64,000 nucleotides of DNA, taken from assembly GCF_000145235.1 (NCBI RefSeq), contig NC_014391.1, positions 1,798,001 through 1,862,000 of the forward strand. Direction: 5' to 3'. Positions within the stretch are counted from its first letter, which is position 1; each line of letters opens with the position of its first letter. Source of the DNA: Micromonospora aurantiaca ATCC 27029 (lineage in GTDB: Bacteria > Actinomycetota > Actinomycetes > Mycobacteriales > Micromonosporaceae). The notes beneath the pieces are model-generated. The model saw only the letters and a program-made list of their open reading frames with translations, made no database searches and was not told the DNA's origin. Of this stretch, positions 1 through 8,552 are shown in pieces. A program made the translations under genes and the position numbers.

Positions 1-2
1 AG

Positions 3-446
3 ACGGTACGCCTCGACGACGGCGCCCGCGCCGACGTGTGGACCGAGTGGCTGCACGCCGAGGGCGCCGAGGTGCTGGCCGCGTACACCGACGGGCCCCT
101 GCCGGGCGTGCCGGCGCTGACCCGGCACGCGGTCGGCGCGGGCGCCGCCTGGTACGTCGGCACCCGGCTCGACGACGAGGCCACCGACCGGCTGGTGGCC
201 CGGCTCCTCGCCGAGACCGGCGTACGTCCGCCGGTGCGCGCGCCGGCCGGGGTGGAGGTGGTCCGCCGCCGCTCGGCGGACCGGAGCTGGCTGTTCGTGG
301 TCAACCACACCACCGAACCGGCCCGGCTGGCGGTCAGCGGCGTCGAGCTGCTCGGCGGCGCCCGTTGCGACGGCGAGCTGGAGGTGCCGGCGGGTGAGGT
401 GGCGGTGGTCCGCGAGGAGCCCGCGCCGGTGCCCGCGACCGCCTGA
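3..446 (+). CDS. GH42 beta-galactosidase, C-terminal part (cut by window start)
   Basis: The open frame runs in from the left edge, so only about 147 C-terminal residues are visible. The segment matches the end of GH42 beta-galactosidases: the trimerisation-domain tail (VWTEWL, AEVLAAY, then a G-AWYVGT strand) followed by the small C-terminal beta-sandwich with LFVVNHT. The catalytic (beta/alpha)8 barrel lies outside the window. The enzyme would hydrolyse terminal beta-galactosides in the cytoplasm. The DeoR regulator begins 34 bp after its stop on the same strand and may belong to the same sugar-utilisation unit. Family call is from visible C-terminal motifs only. Confidence 0.75.
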   Translation, partial: TVRLDDGARADVWTEWLHAEGAEVLAAYTDGPLPGVPALTRHAVGAGAAWYVGTRLDDEATDRLVARLLAETGVRPPVRAPAGVEVVRRRSADRSWLFVVNHTTEPARLAVSGVELLGGARCDGELEVPAGEVAVVREEPAPVPATA

Positions 447-480
447 CCGGTACCCTGCCGTTCGCGCCGAGGAGGTCCCC

Positions 481-1257
481 ATGCTCGCCCAGCAACGGCA
501 GAGCGCCATCCTGGAGTTGATCCGCCAGAGCGGCGGCGTCCGGGTCAGTCACCTGGTCAGCCGCTTCGGGGTGTCCGACATGACGATCCGCCGCGACCTG
601 GAGGTGCTGGCCGACCGCGGCCTGATCGACAAGGTGCACGGCGGAGCGACGCTCGCCGGACCCGGCTCCACCGAGGAGCCCGGCTTCGCCGCCAAGTCGG
701 TACGCCAGCAGGCCGAGAAGCGAGCCATCGTGGAGCGGGCCGCCGAGCTGGTCGAGCCGCGGATGGCGGTGGCGCTGTCCGCGGGCACCACCACCGCCGC
801 GCTGGCCGCCCGGCTGGCCGAGGTACGCGGACTGACAGTGGTCACCAACTCGATCCCGGTGGCCGACGCGCTCTACCAGAACCCCCGCGCCGACCAGACG
901 GTGGTGCTGACCGGCGGCATCCGTACCCCGTCGGACGCGCTCACCGGCCCGGTCGCCGAGGCGGCCATCGCCGCGCTCAACGTCGACCTGCTCTTCCTCG
1001 GCGTGCACGGGATGAGCCCGCGTACCGGCTTCACCACGCCCAACCTGCTGGAGGCGGCGGTGAACCGGCGGCTGATCGGCGCCGCCCGGCGGCTCGTGGT
1101 GCTGGCCGACCACACCAAGTGGGAGACCATCGGCATCGCCACCATCGCGCCGCTGGAGGAGGCCGACGTGCTGATCACCGACGGCGGCCTGCCGCCGGAG
1201 GCCCGTCGGCAGCTCGGTGAGCAGGTCGGCGAGCTGGTGGTGGTCCGCGCGGACTGA
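481..1257 (+). CDS. DeoR/GlpR-family transcriptional regulator
   Basis: A 258-residue protein of the usual DeoR length. Residues 1-57 form the DeoR winged helix-turn-helix (RQSAILELI, then VSDMTIRRDL as recognition helix). The rest is the DeoRC sugar-phosphate sensor fold, with the ALSAGTT and VVTNS signatures and a DHTKW motif near the C-terminus. I chose ATG 481 because a strong GAGGAGG lies about 7 bp upstream and the HTH begins immediately; the frame stays open further upstream but without a better start. It follows a GH42 beta-galactosidase, so it probably represses a carbohydrate operon in response to a phosphorylated sugar. The ligand is not readable from sequence. Confidence 0.9.
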   Translation: MLAQQRQSAILELIRQSGGVRVSHLVSRFGVSDMTIRRDLEVLADRGLIDKVHGGATLAGPGSTEEPGFAAKSVRQQAEKRAIVERAAELVEPRMAVALSAGTTTAALAARLAEVRGLTVVTNSIPVADALYQNPRADQTVVLTGGIRTPSDALTGPVAEAAIAALNVDLLFLGVHGMSPRTGFTTPNLLEAAVNRRLIGAARRLVVLADHTKWETIGIATIAPLEEADVLITDGGLPPEARRQLGEQVGELVVVRAD

Positions 1258-1360
1258 CACCGCGGCGTGCCTCACAGGCACTTCTCAGCCCCGCCGTCTA
1301 GGGTGCCCTGACGAAGTGCCCGACGGTCCATGTCGGAGCGCAGTTGCACGGGAGTGACCG

Positions 1361-2341
1361 ATGGTCTTCAAGAAGATGTTGAGCGCGTTCGGCGTGGGCG
1401 GCCCGACCGTCGACACGGTGCTCAGCAACCCGAACACCCGGCCGGGCCTGACCCTGGACGGGCACGTGAACCTGGTCGGCGGCGACGCGCCGGCCCGCAT
1501 CGAGCAGATCAACATCGGTCTGGTGACCCGGGTCGAGATCGAGAGCGGCGACCACGAGTTCGCGGGCGTGATGGAGTTCCACCGGATGCCGGTCAGCGGC
1601 GCCTTCGAGCTGGCCCCGAAGCAGCAGCTCTCCATCCCGTTCCAGATGCCGGTGCCGTGGGAGACCCCGATCACCGACGTGTACGGCCAGCGCCTGCACG
1701 GCATGACCATGGGCCTGCGCACCGAGCTGGCGGTGGCCCGCGCGGTCGACAAGTCGGACCTGGACCAGGTGTCCGTGCACCCGCTGCCGATCCACGAGCG
1801 GATCCTGGAGGCGTTCCAGGCGCTCGGCTTCCGGTTCAAGCACGCCGACCTGGAGCGGGGTCACATCTACGGCGTGCCGCAGACGCTGCCGTTCTACCAG
1901 GAGATCGAGTTCTTCGCCGCGCCGCAGTACGCGCAGACCGTCACCGAGGTCGAGCTGACGTTCGTGACCAGCCAGCAGGGCGTCGAGGTGATCCTGGAGT
2001 GCGACAAGCGCGGCGGCTTCCTCAGCCCCGGGCACGACGTCATCGGCAGGTACTCGATTCCGCACAGCGACGCCGCCCGTACCGACTGGGTGCAGGTCGT
2101 CGACGGCTGGCTGCGGGAGACCACCGGCCGCTACGGCAGCCTGCGGGCCCAGGGCTTCGGAATGCCGCACGGCGGCGGCCACGGCTACCCGGGTCACCAC
2201 GGCCACGGGCGGCGCGGCCCGGGCATGGGCGGCGTGGTCGCGGGCGCCGCGCTCGGTGTCGCCGGCGGCATGATCGCCGGTGAGATGCTCGATGACGCGT
2301 TCGACGGCGGCGACGACTTCGGGGACTTCGGCGGGGAGTGA
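1361..2341 (+). CDS. Spo0M-family sporulation-control protein
   Basis: A 326-residue arrestin-like protein. The N-terminus (MVFKKMLSAFGVGGPTVDT) and the beta-rich segment with GHVNLVGG and the I-I-L-V-T-R-V-E-I strand are typical of Spo0M, an arrestin-fold protein with a role in sporulation and cell-envelope control in Bacillus and actinobacteria. The last about 65 residues are Gly/His-rich and end in an acidic DDFGDFGGE tail. It is flanked by about 100 bp of upstream non-coding DNA and a strong hairpin just downstream, so it is probably monocistronic. Confidence 0.85.
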   Translation: MVFKKMLSAFGVGGPTVDTVLSNPNTRPGLTLDGHVNLVGGDAPARIEQINIGLVTRVEIESGDHEFAGVMEFHRMPVSGAFELAPKQQLSIPFQMPVPWETPITDVYGQRLHGMTMGLRTELAVARAVDKSDLDQVSVHPLPIHERILEAFQALGFRFKHADLERGHIYGVPQTLPFYQEIEFFAAPQYAQTVTEVELTFVTSQQGVEVILECDKRGGFLSPGHDVIGRYSIPHSDAARTDWVQVVDGWLRETTGRYGSLRAQGFGMPHGGGHGYPGHHGHGRRGPGMGGVVAGAALGVAGGMIAGEMLDDAFDGGDDFGDFGGE

Positions 2342-2351
2342 GCACATGCGA

Positions 2352-2383
2352 CGACGCCCCCGGGACGGATCCCGGGGGCGTCG
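2352..2383. terminator. GC-rich hairpin terminator after spo0M-like gene
   Basis: A perfect 13-bp stem (CGACGCCCCCGGG, 2352-2364, pairing with 2371-2383) with a 6-nt loop sits 10 bp after the stop of the Spo0M gene and before the convergent membrane-protein gene. There is no T-tract, as usual in high-GC actinomycetes, and it can serve both strands. Confidence 0.75.
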
Positions 2384-2402
2384 CCGTTAGCGCGGCGGGG
2401 GG

Positions 2403-2777
2403 TCAACGCCCCCGGCGCTCCTTGCCGGAGCGACGCGCGCTGCCCGCCTTCGACAGGCCACGGCTGACCAGGTACGCGCCGGTCAGCGCGGTCAGGTACC
2501 ACCAGGCCTGGTTCGGGTTGTTGATGTTCAGGCCGTTGGTGGCGGCGCCTCGCCAGAACGCGGCGATCACGACGACCGCGACCGCTGCGGCGTACACCCA
2601 GAACTCGGTGGTCAGGAACGCCTGCTTCGTCTCCGTACCCGGGGACGGCATGTTCTCCCGGTGACCGTCGTGCATCGACGGCATCTGCCGGGTCGACGTG
2701 TCCTGCATGCTCGACCGGTTCTGGACGTCGGACATCGGCCGGTTCATCGGCCTGGTGGATGCAGCCTGCGTGCTCAT
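2403..2777 (-). CDS. Small two-helix membrane protein
   Basis: A 124-residue protein. About 60 hydrophilic Met/Ser/Gln-rich residues precede two hydrophobic segments (FWVYAAAVAVVVIAAFW and WWYLTALTGAYLVSRGL) and a basic tail, so it is probably an inner-membrane protein with a cytoplasmic N-terminus. I chose the ATG at 2777 because AGGAGG lies 5 nt upstream on this strand; an upstream in-frame ATG would add 13 residues without a ribosome site. It converges on the Spo0M gene. Similar short proteins are common and uncharacterised in actinomycetes. Confidence 0.75.
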   Translation of the reverse strand: MSTQAASTRPMNRPMSDVQNRSSMQDTSTRQMPSMHDGHRENMPSPGTETKQAFLTTEFWVYAAAVAVVVIAAFWRGAATNGLNINNPNQAWWYLTALTGAYLVSRGLSKAGSARRSGKERRGR

Positions 2778-3053
2778 CTGGTCCTCCTCAGGATTTGATG
2801 AGTCGTTAACCTGCACACCCTCGCCCCGCTACCGCAGGTCGGCCACGGCGCGGTTCGCGCTCTGTGGCGGGGGCACCCTGGGTCTACCCGGGGCCGGAGA
2901 CAAGGTAACCGCCGGTCACCGTCGAATGGCCGTCGCGCTCGGCTCGCGGCCGGAACCGGACACCGGGGCGCACACCGGTCCTCCCGCCGCCGGTTCCGGT
3001 TTCAGCCATCCACCCTCGGGCACGCAACACCGATACCCCGAGAGAGCTGCGAG

Positions 3054-3485
3054 GTGGTTGACGTGCGTGAGGACGACATGCGGCAGGACGCCGCCCGGCA
3101 GGCTGAGCAGCGGGTCGCCGGAGGCGTGTACGGCGAGGGCGCGCTGGACGAGGTCACGGTGCCCCAGACCGACGTCGAGCGGATGCGGCAGGAACTCGAC
3201 CCGGACGACCCGGCGGACGTACCCGTCGACCCGACGGTGCTGCGCGACGGCGGACCGACCCGGGGTCAGGGAGCGGTGACCACGACAGGTGGCACCGCCG
3301 GCCCGGCGAGTGTGCGCCGGCTGGCCCGCCAGCCCGAGAAGCACCCGGGCAAGGTGGCGCCGACGACGACCGGTGACGCGAGCACGGGTGGTTTGAGTAC
3401 CCCGGCCGGCGGCTCCACGAGCGACAACTCGGCCACGGGTGCCCAGGTGGGCAACTTCACCAACAACCGCCCCAACCCAGGCTGA
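3054..3485 (+). CDS. Hydrophilic acidic protein of unknown function
   Basis: A 143-residue protein with no hydrophobic segment. The N-terminal half is Asp/Glu/Arg-rich (DVREDDMRQDAARQAEQR, VERMRQELDPDDPADVP) and the C-terminal third is Thr/Gly/Ser-rich and probably disordered. Codon usage is strongly GC3 and fits the neighbours, supporting a real gene. The start could be GTG 3054 or GTG 3063; the purine-rich GAGAGCTGCGAGG before them does not decide. It is not recognised beyond resemblance to small conserved actinobacterial proteins. Confidence 0.6.
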   Translation: MVDVREDDMRQDAARQAEQRVAGGVYGEGALDEVTVPQTDVERMRQELDPDDPADVPVDPTVLRDGGPTRGQGAVTTTGGTAGPASVRRLARQPEKHPGKVAPTTTGDASTGGLSTPAGGSTSDNSATGAQVGNFTNNRPNPG

Positions 3486-3600
3486 CTGAGTCACGGCGGG
3501 GACGGCGGGACGGCCTCCGGCCGCCCCGCCGTCCCGTGTCTGCGCTTCCCCTCCCCAGCCCCGTTCCCGGTGTGATGTCCACTTCGTGCGGACGCTGCCG

Positions 3601-3665
3601 TCGCCACCTCGGGGATGTGGTGTGGTCAGAGCGGGCGTGACATAGCAACGTCCCCGGTCTGGCGC
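3601..3665. repeat. 65-bp intergenic repeat, copy 1
   Basis: This 65-bp block recurs at 3830-3894 with only a few differences. Both begin with a TCGCCAC.TC palindrome half and end with CCCCG.TCTGGCGC. The block lies in a 744-bp gene-free stretch (3486-4229) that carries further related palindromes. Confidence 0.8.
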
Positions 3666-3829
3666 GCGCGTCGCCACTTCGGCGAAGTGGCTTGTTCGCC
3701 CGACCCGCTCCCGCTCTACCCGGTCGTGGGGCTTTCTCCCGGCTCGCGCTGACGGCGTCCCGCCACGTCGGGGAAGTGGTGCGGTCGGGGTGGATGGGAT
3801 GTAGCCGTTTCCCCGAGGTGGTGCACGCG

Positions 3830-3894
3830 TCGCCACTTCGGGGAGGTGGTGTGGTCAGAGCGGGCGTGACATAGCAACGTCCCCGATCTGGCGC
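3830..3894. repeat. 65-bp intergenic repeat, copy 2
   Basis: Second copy of the 3601-3665 block, same orientation. It is followed directly by another short palindrome (CCGCCAG at 3901-3907 pairing with CTGGCGG at 3917-3923). Between the copies are further imperfect palindromes such as CCACTTCGGCGAAGTGG (3673-3689). Confidence 0.8.
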
Positions 3895-4132
3895 AGGCGC
3901 CCGCCAGTTCCCCGATCTGGCGGGAACAGGCCGACGGAACACGCGCCTAACCCGGCACACACCCCGCCCTCACTCGCCGATCTTGCACTCTCGGCCCGAA
4001 AGATGTCCGCTTTGTCGATCCTTCCGGGGCCGCAACTCCATGATCGCGGAGCAGGGGCGGGGCAGGGGCGGGGGCGCGAGGAGCGCGGGAGGGTGCGCCC
4101 GGCGGGATGTCGGGCAGCACGTGCCCGGGCCG

Positions 4133-4193
4133 GTCGATCATGAAGTTGACGGCGGAAATGGAGATCGACATCGCCGTCAACTTCATGATCGAC
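4133..4193. repeat. 22-bp perfect inverted repeat with 17-nt spacer
   Basis: Positions 4133-4154 and 4172-4193 are exact reverse complements and share the core TCATGAAGTTGACGGCG / CGCCGTCAACTTCATGA. It sits 37 bp past the stop of the minus-strand helicase, so it could act as its terminator. Motifs built on ATCATGAAGTTG are, to my recollection, dispersed in Micromonospora-type genomes. A half-site-like ACTCCATGATCGCGG lies nearby at 4035-4049. Confidence 0.75.
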
Positions 4194-4229
4194 GGGGCGG
4201 AGGGCGGGCGGAGGGGCGGGAGGGGGGAG

Positions 4230-6524
4230 TCAGGGGGTGCGGAGGATGCCTAGGCGCTGGGTGGCTCTTGTCAGGGCCACGTAGAGGTCGCTGTGGCCCC
4301 TCGGGGACTCGGAGACGATCCGGGCCGGGTCGACCACCAGCACCGAGTCGAACTCCAGGCCCTTTGCCTGCTCGGTGGTCAGCACCACGATCCGGTTCGC
4401 CAGCTCCGGCTGCTCGCCCACCGTCGCCTCCGGCAGCGCCGCCACCACCGCGCCGCCCAGCTCGGCCACCCGGCCGGTCGGCACCAGCACGCCGAGCCGC
4501 CCGTCTCCGAGCGACGCGGCCTCCCGGGCCGTCGCCTCGACCAGCTCCGTGACCAGCCGGTCCGCCGGTACGGTCCGGTCCCACGGCGGTACGCCGGTGG
4601 CGCGTACCGAGCGGGGTGGCCGCAGCGCCGGGTCGATCTCGGCCAGCACGTCGGCGGCGACCGCCATGATCTCGGCCGGGGTGCGGTAGCTGACAGTCAG
4701 CTCCTCCAGCCGCCACCGGTCCGCCACGTACGGCGCCAGCGCCTCGCCCCACGACGGCGTGCCAGCGAGCGCACCGGTCTGCGCCACGTCGCCGACGATC
4801 GTCATGGACCGGCTCGGGCAGCGGCGCATCAGCAGCCGCCAGGCCATCGGCGACAGCTCCTGCGCCTCGTCGACGATCACATGCCCGAACGCCCAGTTCC
4901 GGTCGGCGGCGGCGCGCTGGGCGGTGGTGAGCCGGTCGGACTCCTCCTGCCGCTCGGAGAGCCGGTCCGCGTCGATCAGGTCGGTGACGCCGAGGATCTC
5001 ACCGCCGTCGGCCTCGTCCTCCACGTCGATGGAGCGGGAGCCGCGCCAGATCTCCAGCACGCCCTCGGCGTACTCGCGTTCCAGCGCCCGGATCCGCTCC
5101 CGGCGGGCGACGGCGGCACGTTCGTCCTCGCCGAGCAGTTCGGCGGCCTCGTCCAGTAGCGGCACGTCGGCTGGCGTCCAGCCGCCCGGCTCGCGGTGCA
5201 GCGCGGTCCGCTCGGCGTCGGTGAGCATCGGCGCTGCGGTGGCGATCCGCTCCGGCGAGGCGTACAGGTCGGCGAGCAGGCGTTGCGGGGTGAGCACCGG
5301 CCACAGTTCGTCCAGCGCGGCCCGGATCTCCGGCTCCTCGCGCAGCTCGCGGCGGATCTCCGCGCGGTCGGCCTCGGAGAGCAGGTTGTCCCCGCCCAGC
5401 GGGTCGGCGCCGATCCGCTCGGCCACCTGGTCGGCGAGCGCGTGCACGATCTCCACGTCGAACAGGGCGCGGGCGAGGTTGTGCGGGCGGCCGGTGCGGC
5501 GTACCCGGTCGCGGGCCTGCCGCACGGTCTCCGGGTCGAGCGTCAGCACCTCCCGCTGCGGCAGCTCGATGGTGACCGGCTCGTCGGGCACCCACTGCCG
5601 GTCGCGGACCGCGGCGGCCAGCACCTCGGCCAGCACCGCGCGGCCCTTCAGCGCCGCGGTGGTGGCCGGCTCCGCGCGGCGGGCGTGTACGCCGGGGAAC
5701 AGGTCGGCCTGGGTACGCAGCAGCACGCCGGTCTCGGCCAGCGTGGGCAGCACCTGGGAGATGTAGCGCAGGAACGTGGCGTTCGGGCCGACCAGCAGCA
5801 CGCCGCGGGTGGAGAGCTGCTGGCGGTGGGTGTAGAGCAGGTACGCGGCCCGGTGCAGCGCCACGGCCGTCTTGCCGGTGCCGGGCCCGCCCTGGACCAC
5901 CATCACGCCGGGCAGGTCGGCGCGGATGATCCGGTCCTGCTCGGCCTGGATCGTCTCGACGATGTCGCGCATCCGGCCGGTGCGCCCGGCGTTGAGCGCG
6001 GCGAGCAGCGACGCCTCGCCGGTCACCTCCTCGTGCGCGGTGGGGGAGGCGGCGGCGATGTCGAGCACCTCGTCGTTGAGCCCGGTCACCTTCCGGTCCC
6101 GGGTGCGCAGGTGACGCCGGCGGCGTACGCCCTGCGGGTTGGCGGCGGTGGCCAGGTAGAACGGCCGGGCGGCGGGGGCGCGCCAGTCCATCAGCAGCGG
6201 GTCGTAGTCGCCGGACGAGTCGAAGATCCCGATCCGGCCGATGTAGCGGACCGCGCCGTCGTCGCCGTCGAGGCGGCCGAAGCACAGGCCGCTCTCCACA
6301 GCGGAGAACTGTTCGACCTGGTCGGCGTACATCGCGACGGTCGAGTCGCGCTGCGAGCGGGCCTGCTGCGTGCCACCGGTGTGGCGCAACTCCTCGTCGA
6401 GCCGCCGGGCGGCCTGTTCCCGCATGCCGTCCAGCCGGTCGTACAGCATCGAGACGTATTCCTGTTCCCGGCCGATCTCGTCGTCCTGGCGCAGGTCAGC
6501 CGACACGTCGGAGTGCGTTGACAA
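4230..6524 (-). CDS. helR: HelD/HelR-type RNA-polymerase-associated SF1 helicase
   Basis: A 764-residue UvrD-like protein. The N-terminal coiled region (residues 1-60) is the RNAP secondary-channel arm of HelD proteins. An Asp-rich IFDSSGDYDPLLMDWRAP segment follows, then Walker A GGPGTGKTA (about 211-219), a Walker B VIVDEAQELS and a C-terminal TTEQAKGLEFD and YVALTRA. HelD proteins release stalled or rifamycin-bound RNA polymerase using ATP; actinobacterial HelR confers rifamycin tolerance. The start is TTG 6524 with GAGGAG upstream. No perfect rifamycin-associated element is visible upstream. The specific HelR role is inferred from the family. Confidence 0.85.
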   Translation of the reverse strand: MSTHSDVSADLRQDDEIGREQEYVSMLYDRLDGMREQAARRLDEELRHTGGTQQARSQRDSTVAMYADQVEQFSAVESGLCFGRLDGDDGAVRYIGRIGIFDSSGDYDPLLMDWRAPAARPFYLATAANPQGVRRRRHLRTRDRKVTGLNDEVLDIAAASPTAHEEVTGEASLLAALNAGRTGRMRDIVETIQAEQDRIIRADLPGVMVVQGGPGTGKTAVALHRAAYLLYTHRQQLSTRGVLLVGPNATFLRYISQVLPTLAETGVLLRTQADLFPGVHARRAEPATTAALKGRAVLAEVLAAAVRDRQWVPDEPVTIELPQREVLTLDPETVRQARDRVRRTGRPHNLARALFDVEIVHALADQVAERIGADPLGGDNLLSEADRAEIRRELREEPEIRAALDELWPVLTPQRLLADLYASPERIATAAPMLTDAERTALHREPGGWTPADVPLLDEAAELLGEDERAAVARRERIRALEREYAEGVLEIWRGSRSIDVEDEADGGEILGVTDLIDADRLSERQEESDRLTTAQRAAADRNWAFGHVIVDEAQELSPMAWRLLMRRCPSRSMTIVGDVAQTGALAGTPSWGEALAPYVADRWRLEELTVSYRTPAEIMAVAADVLAEIDPALRPPRSVRATGVPPWDRTVPADRLVTELVEATAREAASLGDGRLGVLVPTGRVAELGGAVVAALPEATVGEQPELANRIVVLTTEQAKGLEFDSVLVVDPARIVSESPRGHSDLYVALTRATQRLGILRTP

Positions 6525-6553
6525 TCCGGCTCCTCATTGACTAAAATTGCCGC

Positions 6554-6584
6554 AGGAATGGCATTCAGAAGCCATTCCTTTTTT
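6554..6584 (+). terminator. Rho-independent terminator on the plus strand, in the helR leader
   Basis: Stem AGGAATGGC (6554-6562) pairs with GCCATTCCT (6571-6579) and is followed by six T residues. It is AT-rich and unlike the GC hairpins elsewhere. It points away from helR, in a region with no plus-strand gene upstream except antisense to helR. Confidence 0.65.
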
Positions 6585-6604
6585 GTGCCTGAACTGAGAA
6601 AGAT

Positions 6605-6640
6605 AGCGCGTCGGCAGCCACCAGACCAAGCCCGGACACG
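6605..6640 (-). promoter_or_regulatory. Possible helR promoter
   Basis: Read on the minus strand, TTGGTC and TATCTT are separated by 18 nt, about 80 nt before the helR start. This is a reasonable sigma-70-type match in a GC-rich genome. It is a sequence match only. Confidence 0.3.
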
Positions 6641-6690
6641 ACTCGGGGCCCGGCCGGCCTCAGCCGACCGAGCCCCGGGCACGGCGATTC

Positions 6691-7800
6691 TCAGCCCTTT
6701 GCGGCCTCGTAGAGCCGCTCCGGCGTGACCAGACCGGCGATCACCCGGCCGTCGTCGGTCAGCAGCACGCTGAACAGCTTGCCGCTGAGCAGCCGGCCGC
6801 TGCCCCAGTCGCCGCTGACCTTCGGCAGGTCACCGAGCACCTGCCCCAGCATCTGGGCATCCGGCGCGTCCGCGCCGGGCTTCGCGCCGCCGCCGGTCGC
6901 CGCGTCGCCGATCTTGGCGACCACGACTGTGGTCCAGCCGGTGCCGACGGTACGGACGTCCGGCTTCTCGGCGTCCTTCTTCTCGAACCGCTTACCGGCC
7001 GGTCCGGGCCGCTCGCCCTCGGTCGCCTCGGTGACCTTCACGCCGGGCGGCGGGTTGAACCGGAACTGGTCGGCCTCCGGCGTGCGGAAGTCGACCTGGG
7101 TGAACGCCACCTGGAACGCCGGCTCGTCCTGCCCGTCGGCGAGCACCTGCAGGCGCAGCGGCACGTGCTCCTTCGCGTCGAGTGCGATCCGGACCTGGTG
7201 GACCAGTGACGCCTTGTCGCGCGGCGTGAGCACCAGCTCGTACGCGTCCCGCCCGGCGACCGTGGCCGTGCGGCCGACGGTGACCGCGGTGGTCGGGTCG
7301 ATCGCCTCCAGCGCCCGGTCCGCGGCGTCGGCCGGGGTGGCCGGCACGGTGGCCCGCTCCGGCGCGTCGGCCGGCAGCTTCCGGTGCGTCGCGGTGTTCT
7401 CCCGGCTGTTCCAGGTCCAGACGTCGCGCCCGTTGCGCAGGATGTCCTGCTCGCCGAGCGTGTCGACCAGCGCGAGCCGCTGCCGGTCCTCGCCGCCGTA
7501 CCAGACGCGCAGCGTGTGCGTACCGGAGACCAGGCCGGCCAGGTCGTTGCCGGTGGCCTGGCCGGCGAGCGCGGCGATCGGCGGCAGGCCGAGGTCGGCG
7601 CGCTGCACCACGGTGCCGGAGAGCCCGTCCAGGCGGGACGTGCGCAGGTCTTCCAGGAGCTGGGCGGCGCTGCGCGGCGGCAGCGCCGGGTCGGCGCCGG
7701 CGGCGAACGTGCCGACGGCGGCGCCACCGCCGATCACGGCGACCCCCGCGGTCACCGGGACCAGCCAGCGCAGCACGGCGCGGTTCTTCATCACTGACAT
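6691..7800 (-). CDS. LolA/RseB-like periplasmic-type protein (outer-membrane lipoprotein carrier fold)
   Basis: A 369-residue exported protein. ATG 7800 is chosen for its AGGAGG 8 nt upstream. Residues 1-35 form a signal peptide or anchor (MKNRAVLRW then a hydrophobic stretch). The body has the LolA/RseB sandwich seen in actinobacterial DUF2092-like proteins: an SAAQLLEDLRTSRLDGLSGT helix, then antiparallel strands (LRVWYGG-E-RLALVD, DVWTWNS) and a FNPPPGVKV motif near residue 280. It lies divergent to a two-component system with only 95 bp between starts, so it may be its target or a cell-envelope sensor partner. Confidence 0.8.
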   Translation of the reverse strand: MSVMKNRAVLRWLVPVTAGVAVIGGGAAVGTFAAGADPALPPRSAAQLLEDLRTSRLDGLSGTVVQRADLGLPPIAALAGQATGNDLAGLVSGTHTLRVWYGGEDRQRLALVDTLGEQDILRNGRDVWTWNSRENTATHRKLPADAPERATVPATPADAADRALEAIDPTTAVTVGRTATVAGRDAYELVLTPRDKASLVHQVRIALDAKEHVPLRLQVLADGQDEPAFQVAFTQVDFRTPEADQFRFNPPPGVKVTEATEGERPGPAGKRFEKKDAEKPDVRTVGTGWTTVVVAKIGDAATGGGAKPGADAPDAQMLGQVLGDLPKVSGDWGSGRLLSGKLFSVLLTDDGRVIAGLVTPERLYEAAKG

Positions 7801-7895
7801 AGTGTGCACCTCCTGCGCTCCATGCTGCGCGACCGTCGCTGTGACCACGCTGAGGAGATCCCCTACGGGTGACCCCATGGTGGCACCCTTGACCG

Positions 7896-8552
7896 GTGCG
7901 GTTGCTGGTGGTGGAGGACGAGACGCGGCTCGCGGCGGCGCTGCGCCGGGGCCTGTCGGCGGAGGGTTTCGTGGTCGACGTGGCGGCTACCGGCCCGGAC
8001 GGGCTGGACGCGGCCCGGCACGGCGAGTACGACGCGATGATCCTCGACGTGATGCTGCCCGGTTTGTCCGGTTACGAGGTGGTGCGCCGGCTGCGCGCCG
8101 AGCAGCGCTGGCTGCCGGTGCTGATGCTGTCGGCCAAGGACGGCGAGTACGACCAGGCCGACGGCCTGGACTGCGGCGCCGACGACTATCTGACCAAGCC
8201 CTTCTCGTACGTGGTGCTGCTGGCCCGCCTGCGGGCGTTGCTGCGCCGCGGCGCGCCCCGGCGGCCGACCGTGCTCACCGTCGGCGACCTGCGCCTGGAC
8301 CCGGCCCGCCGCCGGGTCACCCGGGCCGACACCGAGGTGGTGCTGACCAGCCGCGAGTACGCGCTGCTGGACTACCTGATGCGCCGCCCCGGCGAGGTGG
8401 TCTCCAAGACCGAGCTGCTGGACCACGTCTGGGACGCCTCGGTCGACACCGCGCCGAACGCGGTGGAGGTCTACGTCGGCTACCTGCGCCGCAAGATCGG
8501 CCGGGAGCGGCTGGAGACGGTACGCGGCGCCGGTTACCGGCTGGCCACATGA
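7896..8552 (+). CDS. OmpR-family response regulator
   Basis: A 218-residue two-domain regulator. The receiver domain (1-115) has acidic pocket residues ED at 7-8, phospho-acceptor Asp51 (MILDVMLPG) and Lys101 (LTKPF). The DNA-binding winged helix (about 125-218) has the REYALLDYLMRRPGEVV and DTAPNAVEVYVGYLRRKI signatures. It starts at GTG 7896; its stop overlaps the ATG of the kinase (ATGA), so the pair is translationally coupled. The stimulus is unknown; the divergent LolA-like gene suggests an envelope signal. Confidence 0.95.
   Translation: MRLLVVEDETRLAAALRRGLSAEGFVVDVAATGPDGLDAARHGEYDAMILDVMLPGLSGYEVVRRLRAEQRWLPVLMLSAKDGEYDQADGLDCGADDYLTKPFSYVVLLARLRALLRRGAPRRPTVLTVGDLRLDPARRRVTRADTEVVLTSREYALLDYLMRRPGEVVSKTELLDHVWDASVDTAPNAVEVYVGYLRRKIGRERLETVRGAGYRLAT

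Noticed and set aside
3054..4552. Long minus- and plus-strand frames through 3500-4230
   Set aside because: The frames cross palindromes and repeats, are rich in Arg/Pro/Gly and have no codon-position bias.
6600..6690. Rifamycin-associated element upstream of helR
   Set aside because: Only GGGCTTG matches; the required inverted-repeat half is not present.
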